Positions 25,116 through 36,968 of a DNA stretch of 64,000 nt are shown here, piece by piece. The position numbers and the translations under genes are program-made. Within the stretch, counting starts at the first letter, position 1; the number at the start of each line of letters is the position of its first letter. Source of the stretch: Sphagnum compactum (taxonomy: Eukaryota; Bryophyta; Sphagnopsida; Sphagnales); NCBI GenBank assembly GCA_965153455.1, contig OZ234497.1, forward strand, positions 10,912,001 through 10,976,000, given 5' to 3'. The notes beneath the pieces are model-generated. The model ran no database searches, was not told the origin of the DNA, and saw only the letters and a program-made list of their open reading frames with translations.

Positions 25116-28100
25116 ATGATGATCAAGGGTGCACAAGGGGTAGCAGTAGCTGCTGCCATTGGCAATTTACTGCAAGGCTGGGATGGTGGTGCAATTGCAG
25201 GTACGTGTCCTGTTTGAGAACAGGCCCTCCCCCACGCACTTATATCCTCCTTGGAAGTCACCATTGCAGCTATGATCATCTTCTACACAAAATGCTGCTA
25301 TTTGTGAGCAATGTACTAGAGATTTGAAGCAGCTGGCAGGCTCCTACCGCTGCCGTTGCTTTGGCTCCCTGCACTGAGGTTCTGCTGGCTGGTGAGTCTG
25401 GGGTCAAGGTCATGGGAGCGATGAGGATTCGTAGTTAATCCATGGCCTAACGCGTGTGTGTCTGCAGGAGCATTGCTGTATATGAAGCCAGAGTTCAATT
25501 TGGATGCAACACCTGCTCTAGAGGGTTTGGTGGTGGCATCAACTCTCATAGGAGCGGTGGCAAGTGTAACAGTGGCAGGGCCTTCCGCAGATTGGCTGGG
25601 TCGGAAGACTATGCTGTGTGTTTCGGGTGTATTGTTCTCGGTGGCTGCTTTAATCATGTCATGGGCTCCCACTGTTTACATTCTCATAATGGGTCGCATT
25701 TTAGTCGGCTCTGCAATCGGGCTAGCTGCAACAATTGCGCCGATCTTGATATCTGAGTCTGCTCCAGCTGAGATTCGTGGACAGTTAGCGACACTGCCGC
25801 AGCTGATGGGCTCAGGTGGGCTGTTTCTTGCATATGTGATGGATTTTGCACTGTCGCTACAAACCACTGTAAACTGGAGGTTCATGCTCGGGATTTTGTC
25901 CGTTCCATCGATCATGTATGTGCTTGTCGGGGTTCTGTTGCTACCCGAGTCTCCTCGCTGGCTTGTAAGCAAGGGTCGCATGTTGGAGGCCAAAACTGTT
26001 CTGCAAAATCTTCGTGACAGGGAGGATGTAACAGGTGTGTGAATCTCTCTCTCCCAATTTTCATGTCTTTTCTGGTTCTTATGTGTTTTTTGTCAAAGAG
26101 GATTATACAGTTCGGTTTTACTGGAGAATTTCTTGGAACACATTGGGGGGATGCTTACAGAGCATTCCAGTGTGCACTAGTTGAGAAGACAACACTGTTC
26201 TTTTAAGGAAGTTTAAGACCAGCATGGTGTACTATAACCAGCATTTGGGGACTATTGTGTGCAGGGGAGCTTGCATTGTTGGTGGAAGGTCTAGGAGTGG
26301 GAGGAGAGACACAACTAGAAGAATGGTTGTTGAAGCCAGCTGACAGACTGCTGGAGGATGATGAAGACTCTATCATCGAGGAAGGCCAAATCAAGGTGTT
26401 TGGTCCAGATGAAAGCAGCTGGTTTGCAACACCCCTAGCAGATGAATCAGGTTCCCATGGTCTGCCGTCACGCCGCACTAGCATGGACATCCACGCTCTT
26501 CCCCTCATCGACCCCATGGTGACTATGCTCGGGAGCTTTCAGACTCCCTTTGATTATCATTCAACCTCTGGTGACATTGGGACTGAGGATCATGACCTCA
26601 AAACTGAGCAGTGGGATGAAGAAGCTCACACACTAGTACTACAAAATGGCGACAAGGGTTGCCACTCTGAAAATGACCTTGGGATGGTCACGGACTCCAA
26701 TGAAACCCTGCAAGTTCCCTTACTTTCTGGTAACAAATTATATGGATCTGCAAAGAACCTCCCTCCCTTCTCTCACAACGGCACTACTCATGGGCTAGTA
26801 TTTTCACGATCAAACTCCCGCGACAGGAGTGGGCAGATCAGCCCTCTAGCTGTACAGTCCAACCCCCATCATCCCCAATCAAACTTTAAAGGATTCTCTG
26901 ATCAGTTTTCAAGATCAAACTCAAGAAGAAGTGCAGCTGCGCATGATGGTGGAGTGCCCGAGTCTTTTGGAAATGTAGGCATAGGGGCTGGATGGCAGCT
27001 TGCATGGCGGTGGGAAGAGGGAGGTCCTGATGGTCAGGAGGGTGGATTAAAGAGAGTGTTTCTCAGAGGTGATGGAGGGGAATTGTTGCATTTTACATCT
27101 TCTATGTCACTTCCAGGTGCTCCTCCTTCAATTGGTGAACCTGAGGCTTTCCAGGTAAAATCTTGCAACTTGGAGTCTAACTTGGGTAATCTTAATTAGC
27201 TTTCTTCTTTCCATGATCCCCATGTCCCACTCCCGAGCTACAGTTTTATATTGCAGACCTGTGAACTCACACAAAGTAAGAGGAATCATGGCAACAAGTT
27301 TGTTCTAATGGGATATTGCTTCAATCATTGCAGGCGGCAGTTCTGGTGGGCCATTCAGCACAATATGAGGAGTTAATTGGAGAGCACCCGGTGGGTCCTG
27401 CAATGATTCATCCTGCAGAAACAGCGACAAAATTGCCAGCATTGTCCAATCTTCTTGAGGGTGGTGTGCAGCGAGCTCTTATTGTTGGAGTGGGCCTCCA
27501 AATATTACAGCAGGTTAGTGACATAAAGGCTCCAAATGAGTGTTTCTAGAAGTGGTTCTGGGCAAGTAGATCTATGACATGTAGTTGAGTGTTCACTCTG
27601 AGATCCTCCAGCAGACAGCCGTGGAGAGAAGGAAAATCTTATTTATATTATAGTGATGTCCTTTTCTGCCTTTAAACACAAGATTGGTTCTTGACTTGGA
27701 AGTGGAGTTGAGGGTTTTTGATACTTTGTTCATTCTTTTAGAGGCTAGCTGCAGAGAGAGGACTGTGACTAATTTGGGTACTGTGGTGCAGTTTTCTGGT
27801 ATCAATGCAGTGCTGTACTTTACACCACAAATCCTTATGCAATCTGGTGCTGGTGACCTGTTGGCAAACGTTGGAATTGATGGTGAATCCGCATCCATCC
27901 TGGCCAGTGGTGTGACTTGCTTTCTAATGCTCCCATGCATTTTGATGGCCATGTGGCTCATGGATCGTTCTGGCCGCCGGTATATCTCTCCCATTCTGTT
28001 GCATGTCAGGGGGAAAACAGTTCACACCTCTCTTTTTTGAAGTGACAATCTAAGTTCCATGGAGTATCATCAGTCCACACTTGCAATATAAATTTGTGTT

Positions 28101-28608
28101 TTCCTTGTTACACCATGAGATTGACTTCTGTATGATTTGCTAAGTTGTGTATTCTGGTTGCAGGCAATTGCTTCTAGCAACCATCCCTATCCTGGCAATC
28201 TCATTGGTGGCGCTTGTACTTGTCAACATGTTCCTCACTACGGGTTTGATTCCAGCTGCTGTCTCTTTCACATGTGTCACAATTTTCACATGTTCATTTG
28301 TGGCTGGATTTGGCCCTATTCCCAACATTCTTTGCTCTGAGATTTTCCCTACCCGAGTGCGAGGGGTTTGCATTGGTCTGTGCGCTGCTGCTATGTGGGT
28401 TAGCAATGTTATCATCACCTACTCCTTCCCTCTGCTTAACCAACAATTTGGACTGCAAGGAGTGTTTGGTCTGTTTGCTGTGGCAAGTGTGATAGCTTGG
28501 ATATTTGTGTTCGTCAAAGTGCCAGAAACCAATGGTCTTCCCCTTGAGATTATCTCTGAGTTCTTTGCTGTAGCTCCAAAGAAGGAGAAGGATCAAAATG
28601 ACTTCTAA
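25116..28608 (+). CDS. Tonoplast monosaccharide/sucrose transporter (TST/TMT type)
   Basis: Six exons (25116-25200, 25468-26034, 26265-27154, 27334-27513, 27792-27979, 28164-28608) join in phase to 784 residues, near the usual 730-750 of the family. This is a major facilitator sugar carrier. By family knowledge it sits in the vacuolar membrane and loads hexose or sucrose into the vacuole in exchange for protons. Residues 1-217 hold helices 1-6 with AAAIGNLLQGWDGGAIAG, DWLGRK and PESPRWLVSKGRMLEA. Residues about 218-545 form the long hydrophilic central loop that marks TSTs (VEGLGVGGET at its start; Ser- and Asp/Glu-rich). The last part holds helices 7-12 with QQFSGINAVLYFTPQI, DRSGRR, FPTRVRG and PETNGLPLE. 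The start is the first of two adjacent ATGs; the second, at 25119, would also fit. The gene converges on the CANOPY-like gene. All family signatures are intact and no break is seen. Confidence 0.95.
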
Positions 28609-29788
28609 GCTGTTAAGACACTTTGCTTACCTCAACACACATTTGGAGGAGAAGATTGCAGAGCTGCTAAAAATGAAGCAGCCTGTTTGTGAACTAAACC
28701 ACAGCAAATAATAGCAGCAGTGATACCAGTGAATGCTTAGCAGATGTGAGCAATCATGCAAATAGAGTGCAAGGGTTGTAGTGGGTGGTTGAGAGGAAAG
28801 TTGTGTAACTGTATGGCAAATTACCAGCCATATTATGGAATTGCTTTTGTAGAGTTCTGTACTGCATTGTTCCATTAAAGAATCAATTGACCTTAACACA
28901 GCCAAGTGTACAAAACACTTCCAAGGTAATCATTGTGTCAATTCCAACCAAACTAAAAGAAAAACAACAAGACCACAATCAACAGTGTTGCAAGTGTCAC
29001 CACATTGTATCAGACTAGGTGTCATTACACTCCACTGACTTCATCACCTCCTAACATTGGCTGTCGACAATTATCTGTTCTACCAAGTTTCTGTGACATT
29101 TCCAGGACCCACAGGAATACCTAGTCATGATGTGGTTAGAACTCAAAAGGAAGGGCCAACAAAATCCTCATTCAAGCTGGAGCAAGCTTGCAAGGGTGAG
29201 TTTTGGTTCATTTTAACTTTGCCCATGCACAAAGCAAACATCTAAGTGTAAGGTATAGAAAGCCCTAAATAGTGGGTAGTGGTTGGTGCCTCCTGCACCC
29301 TGAACCTATCCTCCATGTAGATCACTGATAACTACTTGGAACAACACAGAGACGCCGGTCATGCCTGCAGCATAATGAGTTTCATATCACCAAGCAACAT
29401 GTCTGCCAATCACAGGTCCTACAAGGATCTCTTAGCTACCAGAAAATTGAAACCAGATGCTAGAAATGCACCCAATCAACCATGGTATAATCCATTTGTT
29501 ATAGTTGAAGATCTTAGGAGGTGAATTCTCAAAGGAATGACTGGAACTTGAACAGTGAAGGTCCCAAAGAATCATAATATCACTCAGGATAAAATCATTA
29601 GGATGAAGCAGAATGCCACAACTTCAGTTAAATTGCAGTTCAAATATTGGGAAAATGCACTTATAATATGCACTTAACAAATAATGTCCTGTTCCCATTA
29701 GAGCTAAAATGCAAATTTCCAGTACTGACTGCTGACATGGTTTCTGTGATCTGTCTAGTGAGGCTCAGAAATTCAGATGGAGAGAGTG
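28609..29788. other. Convergent intergenic region with two 3' untranslated regions
   Basis: The space between the transporter stop and the CANOPY-like stop on the other strand must hold both 3' ends. A possible poly(A) word for the transporter, ATTAAAG, is at about 28874. No further gene is recognised. Confidence 0.5.
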
Positions 29789-32700
29789 CTACAGCTCACC
29801 ATCACTGCCACTGCTGACACTATCTGCTGTTGGAGCCTCTTCCAAGACTTCCTTCCTGTTACATGATTATCGACCACAAAGTCAGATCCTGTAAAGCAAC
29901 AAAAAATAACTTTTCATGGGTTGATGATCATCCTTGCCCTTCAAAGTAGCACAGAAAAGACATCACTTGGTGCATTTCCAATAAAGCACAGAACTCTATA
30001 CATACGGTCTTTTTTTGCAACTTTTGGTCAGCTCCAGACACAGAATACGCTCCACCTCGCCTGCCTGTATCTCCCCTCTCCGGATCATCTCAGTTAACTG
30101 CAATCACATCCCAATCACATCACTGCAGCTTTATCTTTGGATTATACTACACTCATCTTCTTTCTGAGCCAGGATCACAACCTGCAAACCTGTCGCTGAA
30201 ACATGAAAAGTCCAAAGCTAGGGGTCATTAGCACATTTGAGTGGACAGAAACAATGGAGGCACCCCATAGCACAAGAATTCACATTCCTCAACATAGCAA
30301 AAAAAAGAAGTTTGCTAAGACATGAAGTTGAATACCTTACCTGTTCATCTGTTGTCTCCAGTAGCCTGTCACAATCACACAGGAGACAATTAGTAAACAC
30401 TTACAGGGACTGGTTAGAAAGAATCTGCAAAACCCAATGGACATTATCAATTGCTTATGCAATAGCTGACTAGCACGGTACAGCCTCATAAATGCATGCT
30501 AATCTTCTCTGGCTCTTTCTGCACCATGAAATATGCATGAAAATTTGTGATAACCAGACTAGTTAGCAATAAATTGGTCCAAACATAAACCCTGAAGTTG
30601 CAATGACCCTCACCTGCCACAAAATTCAACAATAGCTTTGGAATTTGTTTCAGCTGCCTGCCGACCTGCACAACTCACACACAGTGGAATCCATGCATCA
30701 GTACACAGAACATAGTGTTACCAAATGTAAGGCCTTCACACACAATAGAACACTAAGATCTACACAACTGTGTGCTGGTTGCGTTCAGGAACACCCACCA
30801 GGCTGCTGCCCACAAATCACCCAAAAAGATTCTTGGCACAAACTGAAATTTTCATACAACAGGGAGTGTCTACCATCATGTTTCAAGGCATGTTGTACCC
30901 AAAGGCTTCACTTGAGAAACTGTTTTGAGAGATATGGGTCAAGGAAAAAGAGATTACTCATGTCAAGCTCAGGCACCGGTGGTGTCCCACCCTGTACCTT
31001 CAACCAGATTTCTGCGCCAAATCCAAGCTGTCCCAGAACATCCAAGAGGTTCCTCTCAAAACTCCTGACTGGACTTGAGAAATCCTATTCCTTTACCATA
31101 AATATTGTCCACACCTAGATAATGAGGTCTGAACTTTGAACTTGTGCTGTGCATGAAATTCAAAGTTTTACATTAAGTAGGTTATCATCAACAACTACAC
31201 AAAATATCACTGTTGTACTGAGATAATACCGAGTTAAGAGTGTACTCCTTCATCTTTGTGCACAGCCCATCCAAGAGCTCCACCACCCTTAGCTCACTGA
31301 CTCTGGCATCCATGCACGCATTTTCTACACATGGGTGAATCAACAATTCAACAATCTTCTATGCACACACAATTCTAAAAAAGCTGCAATACTCCTAGCC
31401 ATATGAGCTGGAATCAGACATACATATGACCTCCCCAGGATGCAGATGCTGGAGACTAAAGCAGTCCTGCATTGTCCCTTCTCAGAGGTTGCAGAGAGAA
31501 CTCTTTTTCTTGATGACAACCAGGACTCAGAACAGAAAAGAAAAAAGTGAAAGACTGAAAGAAACAAACCCATATGGATTACAACATTGATTCAATGTAA
31601 TATCTCTCATAAGAATTGAATCTGCATTCTCACGACTAAGGCAAAACAAGGTTAACATTGTTTCATTGTAAAAGTGTTCTCACTTATAATCAATCACTTT
31701 GCCTTCACGTTGTCCCTGAGAGTCAAGGCGATGCCGCATGTCAAGATGGTTTCTTGGCCTTTCCTGCAAATCAACAACATAAAGCACCGAGAGTCAGTTC
31801 TACAAATAATGTATTCTTTGAGAGGAATACACATGAAATTCTCTGCCTGTACTTTGATCCACTGACTCCATGTCCACTTTTGAGAGTATGACTCTAGATC
31901 AACCAATCAATCCTCCTTTGTGGACATGGAACTGACATGAAGGACCTCACTTTGGAGCACATGCATGGGTTTGCCCTCTCCTCAAGAAGGTGCTTCTGGT
32001 CTAGAGGTGTCAACAAACATTTTTGGAGGGAGACCACACTCATGTTTTGGATTGTCACACTGCTGAGGGCAGTCTCACAGGGAACTACCCCAGTTGCATC
32101 AATTGCATCTACTGACACAAACTTGCATTCAGATCAACACTATATTCTAGGTCTCAACAACAGAAGCAGAGAGCCTCTATCATTGAACTGTGCTCCAAGA
32201 AGAGACAGACAGAAAATCTCACAAAGGAATCAGATGGTAACTTAGAGATCCAAGTCTGCCAGTGTTTTGAATCCAGAATAACCCCCCAACAAAATTGCTG
32301 AACCACTTTAGAAAAGAAAGACTTACACTGGCAAGATCAATTTCCAGCTCCCCCTGCATATCACCCCAAGTTCAGATGCTGAGAACCAAGTATCAATCAT
32401 TGCATATCTAAAAAGCATATCTGGCATATCCACAAACAGTGCCAGACAGGTAAGCCCATCTAAGGCTTGTCTGAAGACAAGATTTGAAAATGGGAAGACC
32501 AGTCCTAGTTAAAACCTTTCCACCAACAAGATGATGTCCAGTCAAAATGGCCAGATAGAATGTTGAAACCCTTGGACAAAGGAAAGCTATTCCTTCTCAT
32601 TGTCAAGCTGCAGGCCTTGGATGACCTACACTGGACCAGGACTACAGGAAAATGGGATATATATATAATAGTTAGGCAATCATATCTGAACATGAGCCAC

Positions 32701-33337
32701 GAGGTACAAAATATGCCTGTGCCTGTGTTGTGTATATTGAAGATGGAGAGAAAATACAGAGAAGTAGGACCCGACTGAGGACTGTCAAATGCCTGGCTGG
32801 ATATACCCATATCTCAGATTCTCACATTCCCGTAATCCTAAATATGCCCGAGGCTAGCAATACTCCCTTCCTCCAAGATCTAAGCCAAAAGCTGCATTGA
32901 TCCCTCCAGGAATAATACTAAAGACTTGCACCGAGCAGCGTCAGACTAATGAACCCGGAAATCCACAACATTGAAAGCCCTAACAATAACAGTTCAGCAC
33001 GTCACCAATTATTAAATCCCTCTACCGTTCCACAAAATAATCATGCAACTAGAACCAACCAAAGTGCTACTATATGATCCGAGAAGAAACAAACACGCAA
33101 GCAAGCACGCACGCGCACACACACACAAACAAATGAAGAGAAAGAAAAGACGGGAAAGCAAAATGAGAAACAAAATCAAGAGTTGCCAAAAGGAGACATT
33201 ACAGCAACGGCTTTGCAGGCAGCGCATCTATCAGCCACGAAGCAGACAGCAGGGGAGATCCATAGGTGCAACAGAAGAAGCAGCAGCGGCAGGCGACAGA
33301 CTGCAAACTTGGCACCAGCGTTGTTGGTACGCATCAT
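29789..33337 (-). CDS. CANOPY-like ER saposin-fold protein (DUF3456 family)
   Basis: Nine minus-strand exons (33337-33203, 32353-32327, 31763-31684, 31302-31230, 31027-30958, 30665-30614, 30365-30341, 30097-30006, 29855-29789) join in phase to 206 residues. The N-terminus is a signal peptide: a Leu-rich core at about 17-28, with likely cleavage after PAVCFVA. The family core follows: RCAACKAVA with a CxxC at 38/41, PRNHLDMRHRLDSQGQREGK, VSELRVVELLDGLC (C95), AIVEFCGRLLE (C144), then C174 and C181. These are the six cysteines expected for three disulfides. The C-terminus is acidic and ends SDGEL, loosely like an ER-retention tail. Animal CANOPY proteins assist folding and export of specific receptors in the ER. 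Plant function is poorly known, so the role is inferred from family. The start is the first of two adjacent ATGs; an upstream in-frame start codon at 33394 would add 19 residues ahead of the signal peptide and is less likely. Confidence 0.92.
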
Positions 33338-33446
33338 GGCGTCAAGCTCGCGCACTCTTACTTTCAGTGAAACAACACAACAAGCAATTGCCAATGGTAG
33401 TAGGGCAATACATAGAGCGGTGTGACAATAGTGTGAACTGGCCCTT

Positions 33447-33455
33447 TTAGGGTTT
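33447..33455 (-). promoter_or_regulatory. Telo-box in the CANOPY-like gene promoter
   Basis: AAACCCTAA on the minus strand, about 110 bases upstream of the start codon, matches the plant telo-box common in promoters of translation-linked and housekeeping genes. A GGCC-type element lies beside it (GGGCC read on the minus strand, about 33440-33444). A function here is inference. Confidence 0.4.
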
Positions 33456-33962
33456 GACAGGAGCCCCTCTACCTGGTACCTGTCACTGATATTGTATTAG
33501 GTACCTACCTAAGTCACCCGGTACCTGTCACCGAGCGGGTGGGTCAGAAGAAAGAAACATTTTAATTACAATTTTTAAATCCAATTTGAGAGCAGTGTTG
33601 TGCAGTTCTTCTTTTTGAAGAGAACCTATGAACCCAACCTTAATATTTTAAAAACAATTTAGAGATTCTTCGAGTGGGCTGGAGTGAACCAGCAGCCACC
33701 AGTGCACCAGTTTTGGGGATGAACCAAAAACACATCCTCTTCCCTTGCCCAGGGATTTTTCAGCCCCTTTCTCTACCCCAAAGTTTTCCCCTCCTACCTA
33801 CCTCCCTCACCTTATTTCTCACTCATTCCATCTCCAAAGCTCGGGAGAGCTCCCGAGCTTGAGTAACACAAAGCTTTGATGACACGTGAGACACAAAGTT
33901 TGAGGAAGGTGGAGAGCTCAACGTTGAAGGAATGTGGAAAGGAGAAAGCAAGAGGAGCGTTT
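33456..33962. other. Intergenic region upstream of the CANOPY-like gene
   Basis: A short direct repeat GGTACCTGTCA is present twice (about 33476 and 33522). The rest is mixed sequence with no gene recognised. Confidence 0.4.
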
Positions 33963-34960
33963 CATCCCAAATGCAGAAGCGAGAGAAGAAAGGTAAGCTT
34001 CTTCCTTTCTTTGCATTTTTTTCTTCTCTATGGTTTTTTTTTTTTTTCTTTTGCTTGAAAAGAAGAAGATGTTAGGAAAAAGCGTTTGAAACAAAAGGGC
34101 AAAAGTGGGAGGGCAAAAGCAAGAGCCAAAAGTGAAAGAGCAAAACGAGAGCTTGAAGGAAAATTCTTTCTTTTCTCTACATTTTTTTTTTTTCTGTGGT
34201 TTTTTTTTTCTGTGGTTTTTTTTTTCTTTGTTTTTTTTTTTCTTTTGCTTGAGAAGAAGAAGATGCTAGGAGAAAACATTTGAAACAAAAGGGCAAAAGT
34301 GAAAGGGCAGAAGTGGGAACCAAAAGTGAGAGGGCAGAACGGGAACTCGAAGGAAAGCTCCCTCCCTTCTTTACATTTCTTTTCTTCTTTATGGTTTTCT
34401 TTTCTTTTCTTCTGCTTGAGAAGAAAAAGATGCCAGGAGAAAGTGTTTGAAACAAAAAGGTAGAAACAGGAGCCAAAAGTTGAAAGGGCAGAACGAGAGC
34501 TTGAAGGTAAGCTCCCTCCTTTCTCTTGGTTTTTTTTTTTGTTGTTTTCTTGTGTGTTTTGTCTTCTTTGTGTTTGAGAAGAAGAAGACGATGGCAATGT
34601 GCCGTCATCTTCTTCTGTGGTGTTGTTGCAGCGAAGAAGGTGGCCATCACCTTTTTTCTCTGGTGGTGTTCAAGCGAAGAAGGTAACGACAACTTGTTGT
34701 CGTTGCCTTCTTTTTTGTGTTAAAGAAGAAGAAAACAATGGCAATGCACCGTCGTCTTCTTCTATGGTGCTGTTGGAACAAAGAAGGCGACGGCAACAAA
34801 CTGTCGTTGCCTTCTTCTTTGTGTCTAAGAAGAAGAAGAAGAAGAAAGGACGGCGCTACAACACGTCGTCGTCTTTTTCTATGGTGGTGTTCTAGCAAAG
34901 AAAGCGATGGTAGCTTGCTGCCATCGCCTTCTTCTTTGGTGGTGTTAAGGTTTAATTTGG
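33963..34960. repeat. Purine/pyrimidine tandem array grading into GAAGAAGG palindromic units
   Basis: At least three diverged copies of a roughly 170-190-base unit begin GCTTGARAAGAAGAAGATG at about 34054, 34247 and 34415. Each has a purine-rich half (AACAAAAGGGCAAAAGTG) and a long T/C run. From about 34580 the pattern changes to GAAGAAGAAG arms separated by imperfect palindromes such as ACGACAACTTGTTGTCGT (about 34685), CGGCAACAAACTGTCG (about 34790) and GATGGTAGCTTGCTGCCATC (about 34905). Long open frames on both strands here are low-complexity and should not be taken as genes. Confidence 0.75.
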
Positions 34961-35032
34961 TGGTTTTTTGGTGTTTATAAGGTTTAAGGCACAATAAAAG
35001 AAGAGTTTGTTGTAACTGTAATTAAAGTTAAG

Positions 35033-35137
35033 ATGCAACGTTGCCATCTGTACACTCCTCGTCATGCAGCAAAGGCTACAAATGCAGTAGCTTCTTACCG
35101 AGCTAAACACGAGATTGTAGATAATGATATGGTTTAG
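35033..35137 (+). CDS. Small unrecognised open frame (34 aa)
   Basis: A 34-codon frame begins at the ATG of AAGATGCAACG and reads MQRCHLYTPRHAAKATNAV and onward to a TAG that overlaps a TTTAGGGTTT word. The amino-acid composition is more protein-like than its surroundings. It could also be the last piece of a decayed coding exon. No family is recognised and the evidence for expression is nil. Confidence 0.15.
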   Translation: MQRCHLYTPRHAAKATNAVASYRAKHEIVDNDMV

Positions 35138-35518
35138 GGTTTCCACTTTATATAGTTAACTAGGTTTTTTCAACCCTTTCATTTTTTGGACTACCCAATT
35201 TTTGAATTTTGGTCCTTTGATATACTATAAAGAACCTTTTTTTTCATTGTAATATTTAGCATTTTTTGATCCACCCATATTTGTACCATTTTTATCAATA
35301 TAATATTTTCCTTTAATCACACTTGTTTGATGGGTATATGGTTAATTATATATGTTTTTTTTCCCAAAATCTTCGTAGTACTTTAAATGTAAGAATCAAA
35401 ACTTAAATATGCCCATATGAATAAGTAACATTGATTGTCTAGGGTTTACAAAAATCAAAATGAACATTGTGCAATACCTACATCCTTTCTATTATAATTT
35501 TCATAGGTCCATTTCAAA

Positions 35519-35745
35519 TATGCAATACATGCATATAGGTCTCGTAATAGTGGCTAATTTTTACAACCATTGCAATACCCCCATATAGGTGTCGTAATAG
35601 ATGCTAGTTTTTTTACAACCATTGCAATACCCGCATATAGGTCTCATAATAGTTGTTGGTTTTTTTACAACCATTGCAATACTCGCATATAGGTTTCATA
35701 ATAGTTAGTTACATCCATTGCAATACCCACATGTAGGTCCATAAA
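35519..35745. repeat. Minisatellite, about five copies of a 50-60-base unit
   Basis: The unit is CCATTGCAATACCCGCATATAGG followed by a TCTCATAATAGTTG-like stretch and, in most copies, a short T run ending ACAA. Copies begin at about 35519, 35568, 35622, 35674 and 35719. Unit ends vary by a few bases. Confidence 0.75.
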
Positions 35746-36331
35746 TAATTAATGGTGTTGTTGCTTTGGTTCTTTGCATGAAATAAAATAATTGGTTGAG
35801 GTATGGCAGTTTTGTAAATGCTCATACAAGTGATATGTCAATTGGTCACATCACATGGAGCTTTACAAAAAGACTTTGTGATTATTTTAAGTGTTGCAAT
35901 TTGTGATTTAAAGAGTTTTTTAAATGAAATGTTATCTAAAGTTACTTGTGAACTTTTTAAAAATTGAATATTTTGATGCAAATGTGGGATAAAGTTGGAA
36001 AACATGAATTGGATGGTGGTGTTTGAAGCACAATATGAAAAACTAAAGATTTTTTAAGTTGGATTGATTACCACCTACAACTAATGATCAACACTTAAAT
36101 GATATTAGGCAATTTCAATGATTTTCCAAAATTTCAACATTTCAGGAATAATTATGCACAATACATCTTGAGTTGGTTATTTTAAATTTAATAACCCAAT
36201 AATTCAAACAAAAGATAATAATTCATAAGTTGGGAGTTTAATTTTCAACAATTTGGACAAACATCTATATATACATATAAAGACCTTCTGAGAATTATTT
36301 CATACCAGGCATTAGTCATAGGCATGGTGGG
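35746..36331. other. AT-rich intergenic DNA, no gene recognised
   Basis: No conserved domain or exon pattern is visible. Confidence 0.5.
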
Positions 36332-36968
36332 TGAAAACACGGTCAAAGGAGCCAAGTGTGCCAAGGTAAAAGTCCTTGTCTAAAGACTGCACATGACATA
36401 TGTCATTTTTGAATTGGTTTATAACTTCCAATTTTGTATACGGGTAGCCCATTTAACATTACATTTTAAATATAAATACATTTTGACTACAAATTGATTT
36501 TATATCATGTATATTATGCATTCATGCCTTCTATCACATAAATATGAACAATTTTCGTTAAACGTACATTTTCAAAATCCATAATTTTTAGGGTCAAAAA
36601 CACTTTTGAACCAAATGTGCTCAAATCCATTATAAAAAAAAATCATTAGTTCAAATTATTTTGCCTTTTAATTATCAATGTTAAAATCTTCTTTACTTTT
36701 TAGAAGGAATGGTGCACATATGGCAAAAAAAATGGATGTTTGGAAAAAAAACAAAGATTGTCCATTCTTAAGGTTTGAGTATTTTGAACATGCAAAAACA
36801 TTTTTTATTTGTGTCAAGTTTTGAGCATGTAAACTTTGCAATTAATGAAAAATATTATCAAAAACATCACGACAATCCAAACTATTATGTTTCACTTGTG
36901 ATCTTTCAAACATACAAAAATGCAGTTTTAAGGAGTGTCCACTCACTTGGGTGATTTTTTTGCCTCTG
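36332..36968 (-). mobile_element. Inverted fragment of the copia 3' region
   Basis: The reverse complement of this stretch aligns along its length with 15296-15925. It begins with CCCAAGTGAGTGGACACTCC, passes through the poly-T/AT-rich body and ends with GGGTGAAAACA-type sequence next to a TCAAAGGAGC word. It lacks the LTR itself, so the copy is truncated. The divergence is consistent with an old insertion. Confidence 0.65.

Noticed and set aside
25316-25993. Minus-strand frames over the sugar transporter
   Set aside because: They mirror the well-supported transporter exons and have no domain of their own.
30486-30550. Exon-like minus-strand segment preceded by a good acceptor (KEPEKISMHL)
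   Set aside because: It lacks a donor that keeps phase, and the CANOPY-like exons on either side (30665-30614 and 30365-30341) join perfectly without it to give CGRLLETTDEQ.
34028-34994. Long open frames on both strands rich in Lys/Ser or Phe/Leu
   Set aside because: They are translations of purine or pyrimidine runs in a tandem array, overlap on both strands and have no domain.
35519-35745. CRISPR-like repeat array
   Set aside because: Unit spacing is irregular, spacers are not unique and the context is plant nuclear DNA.
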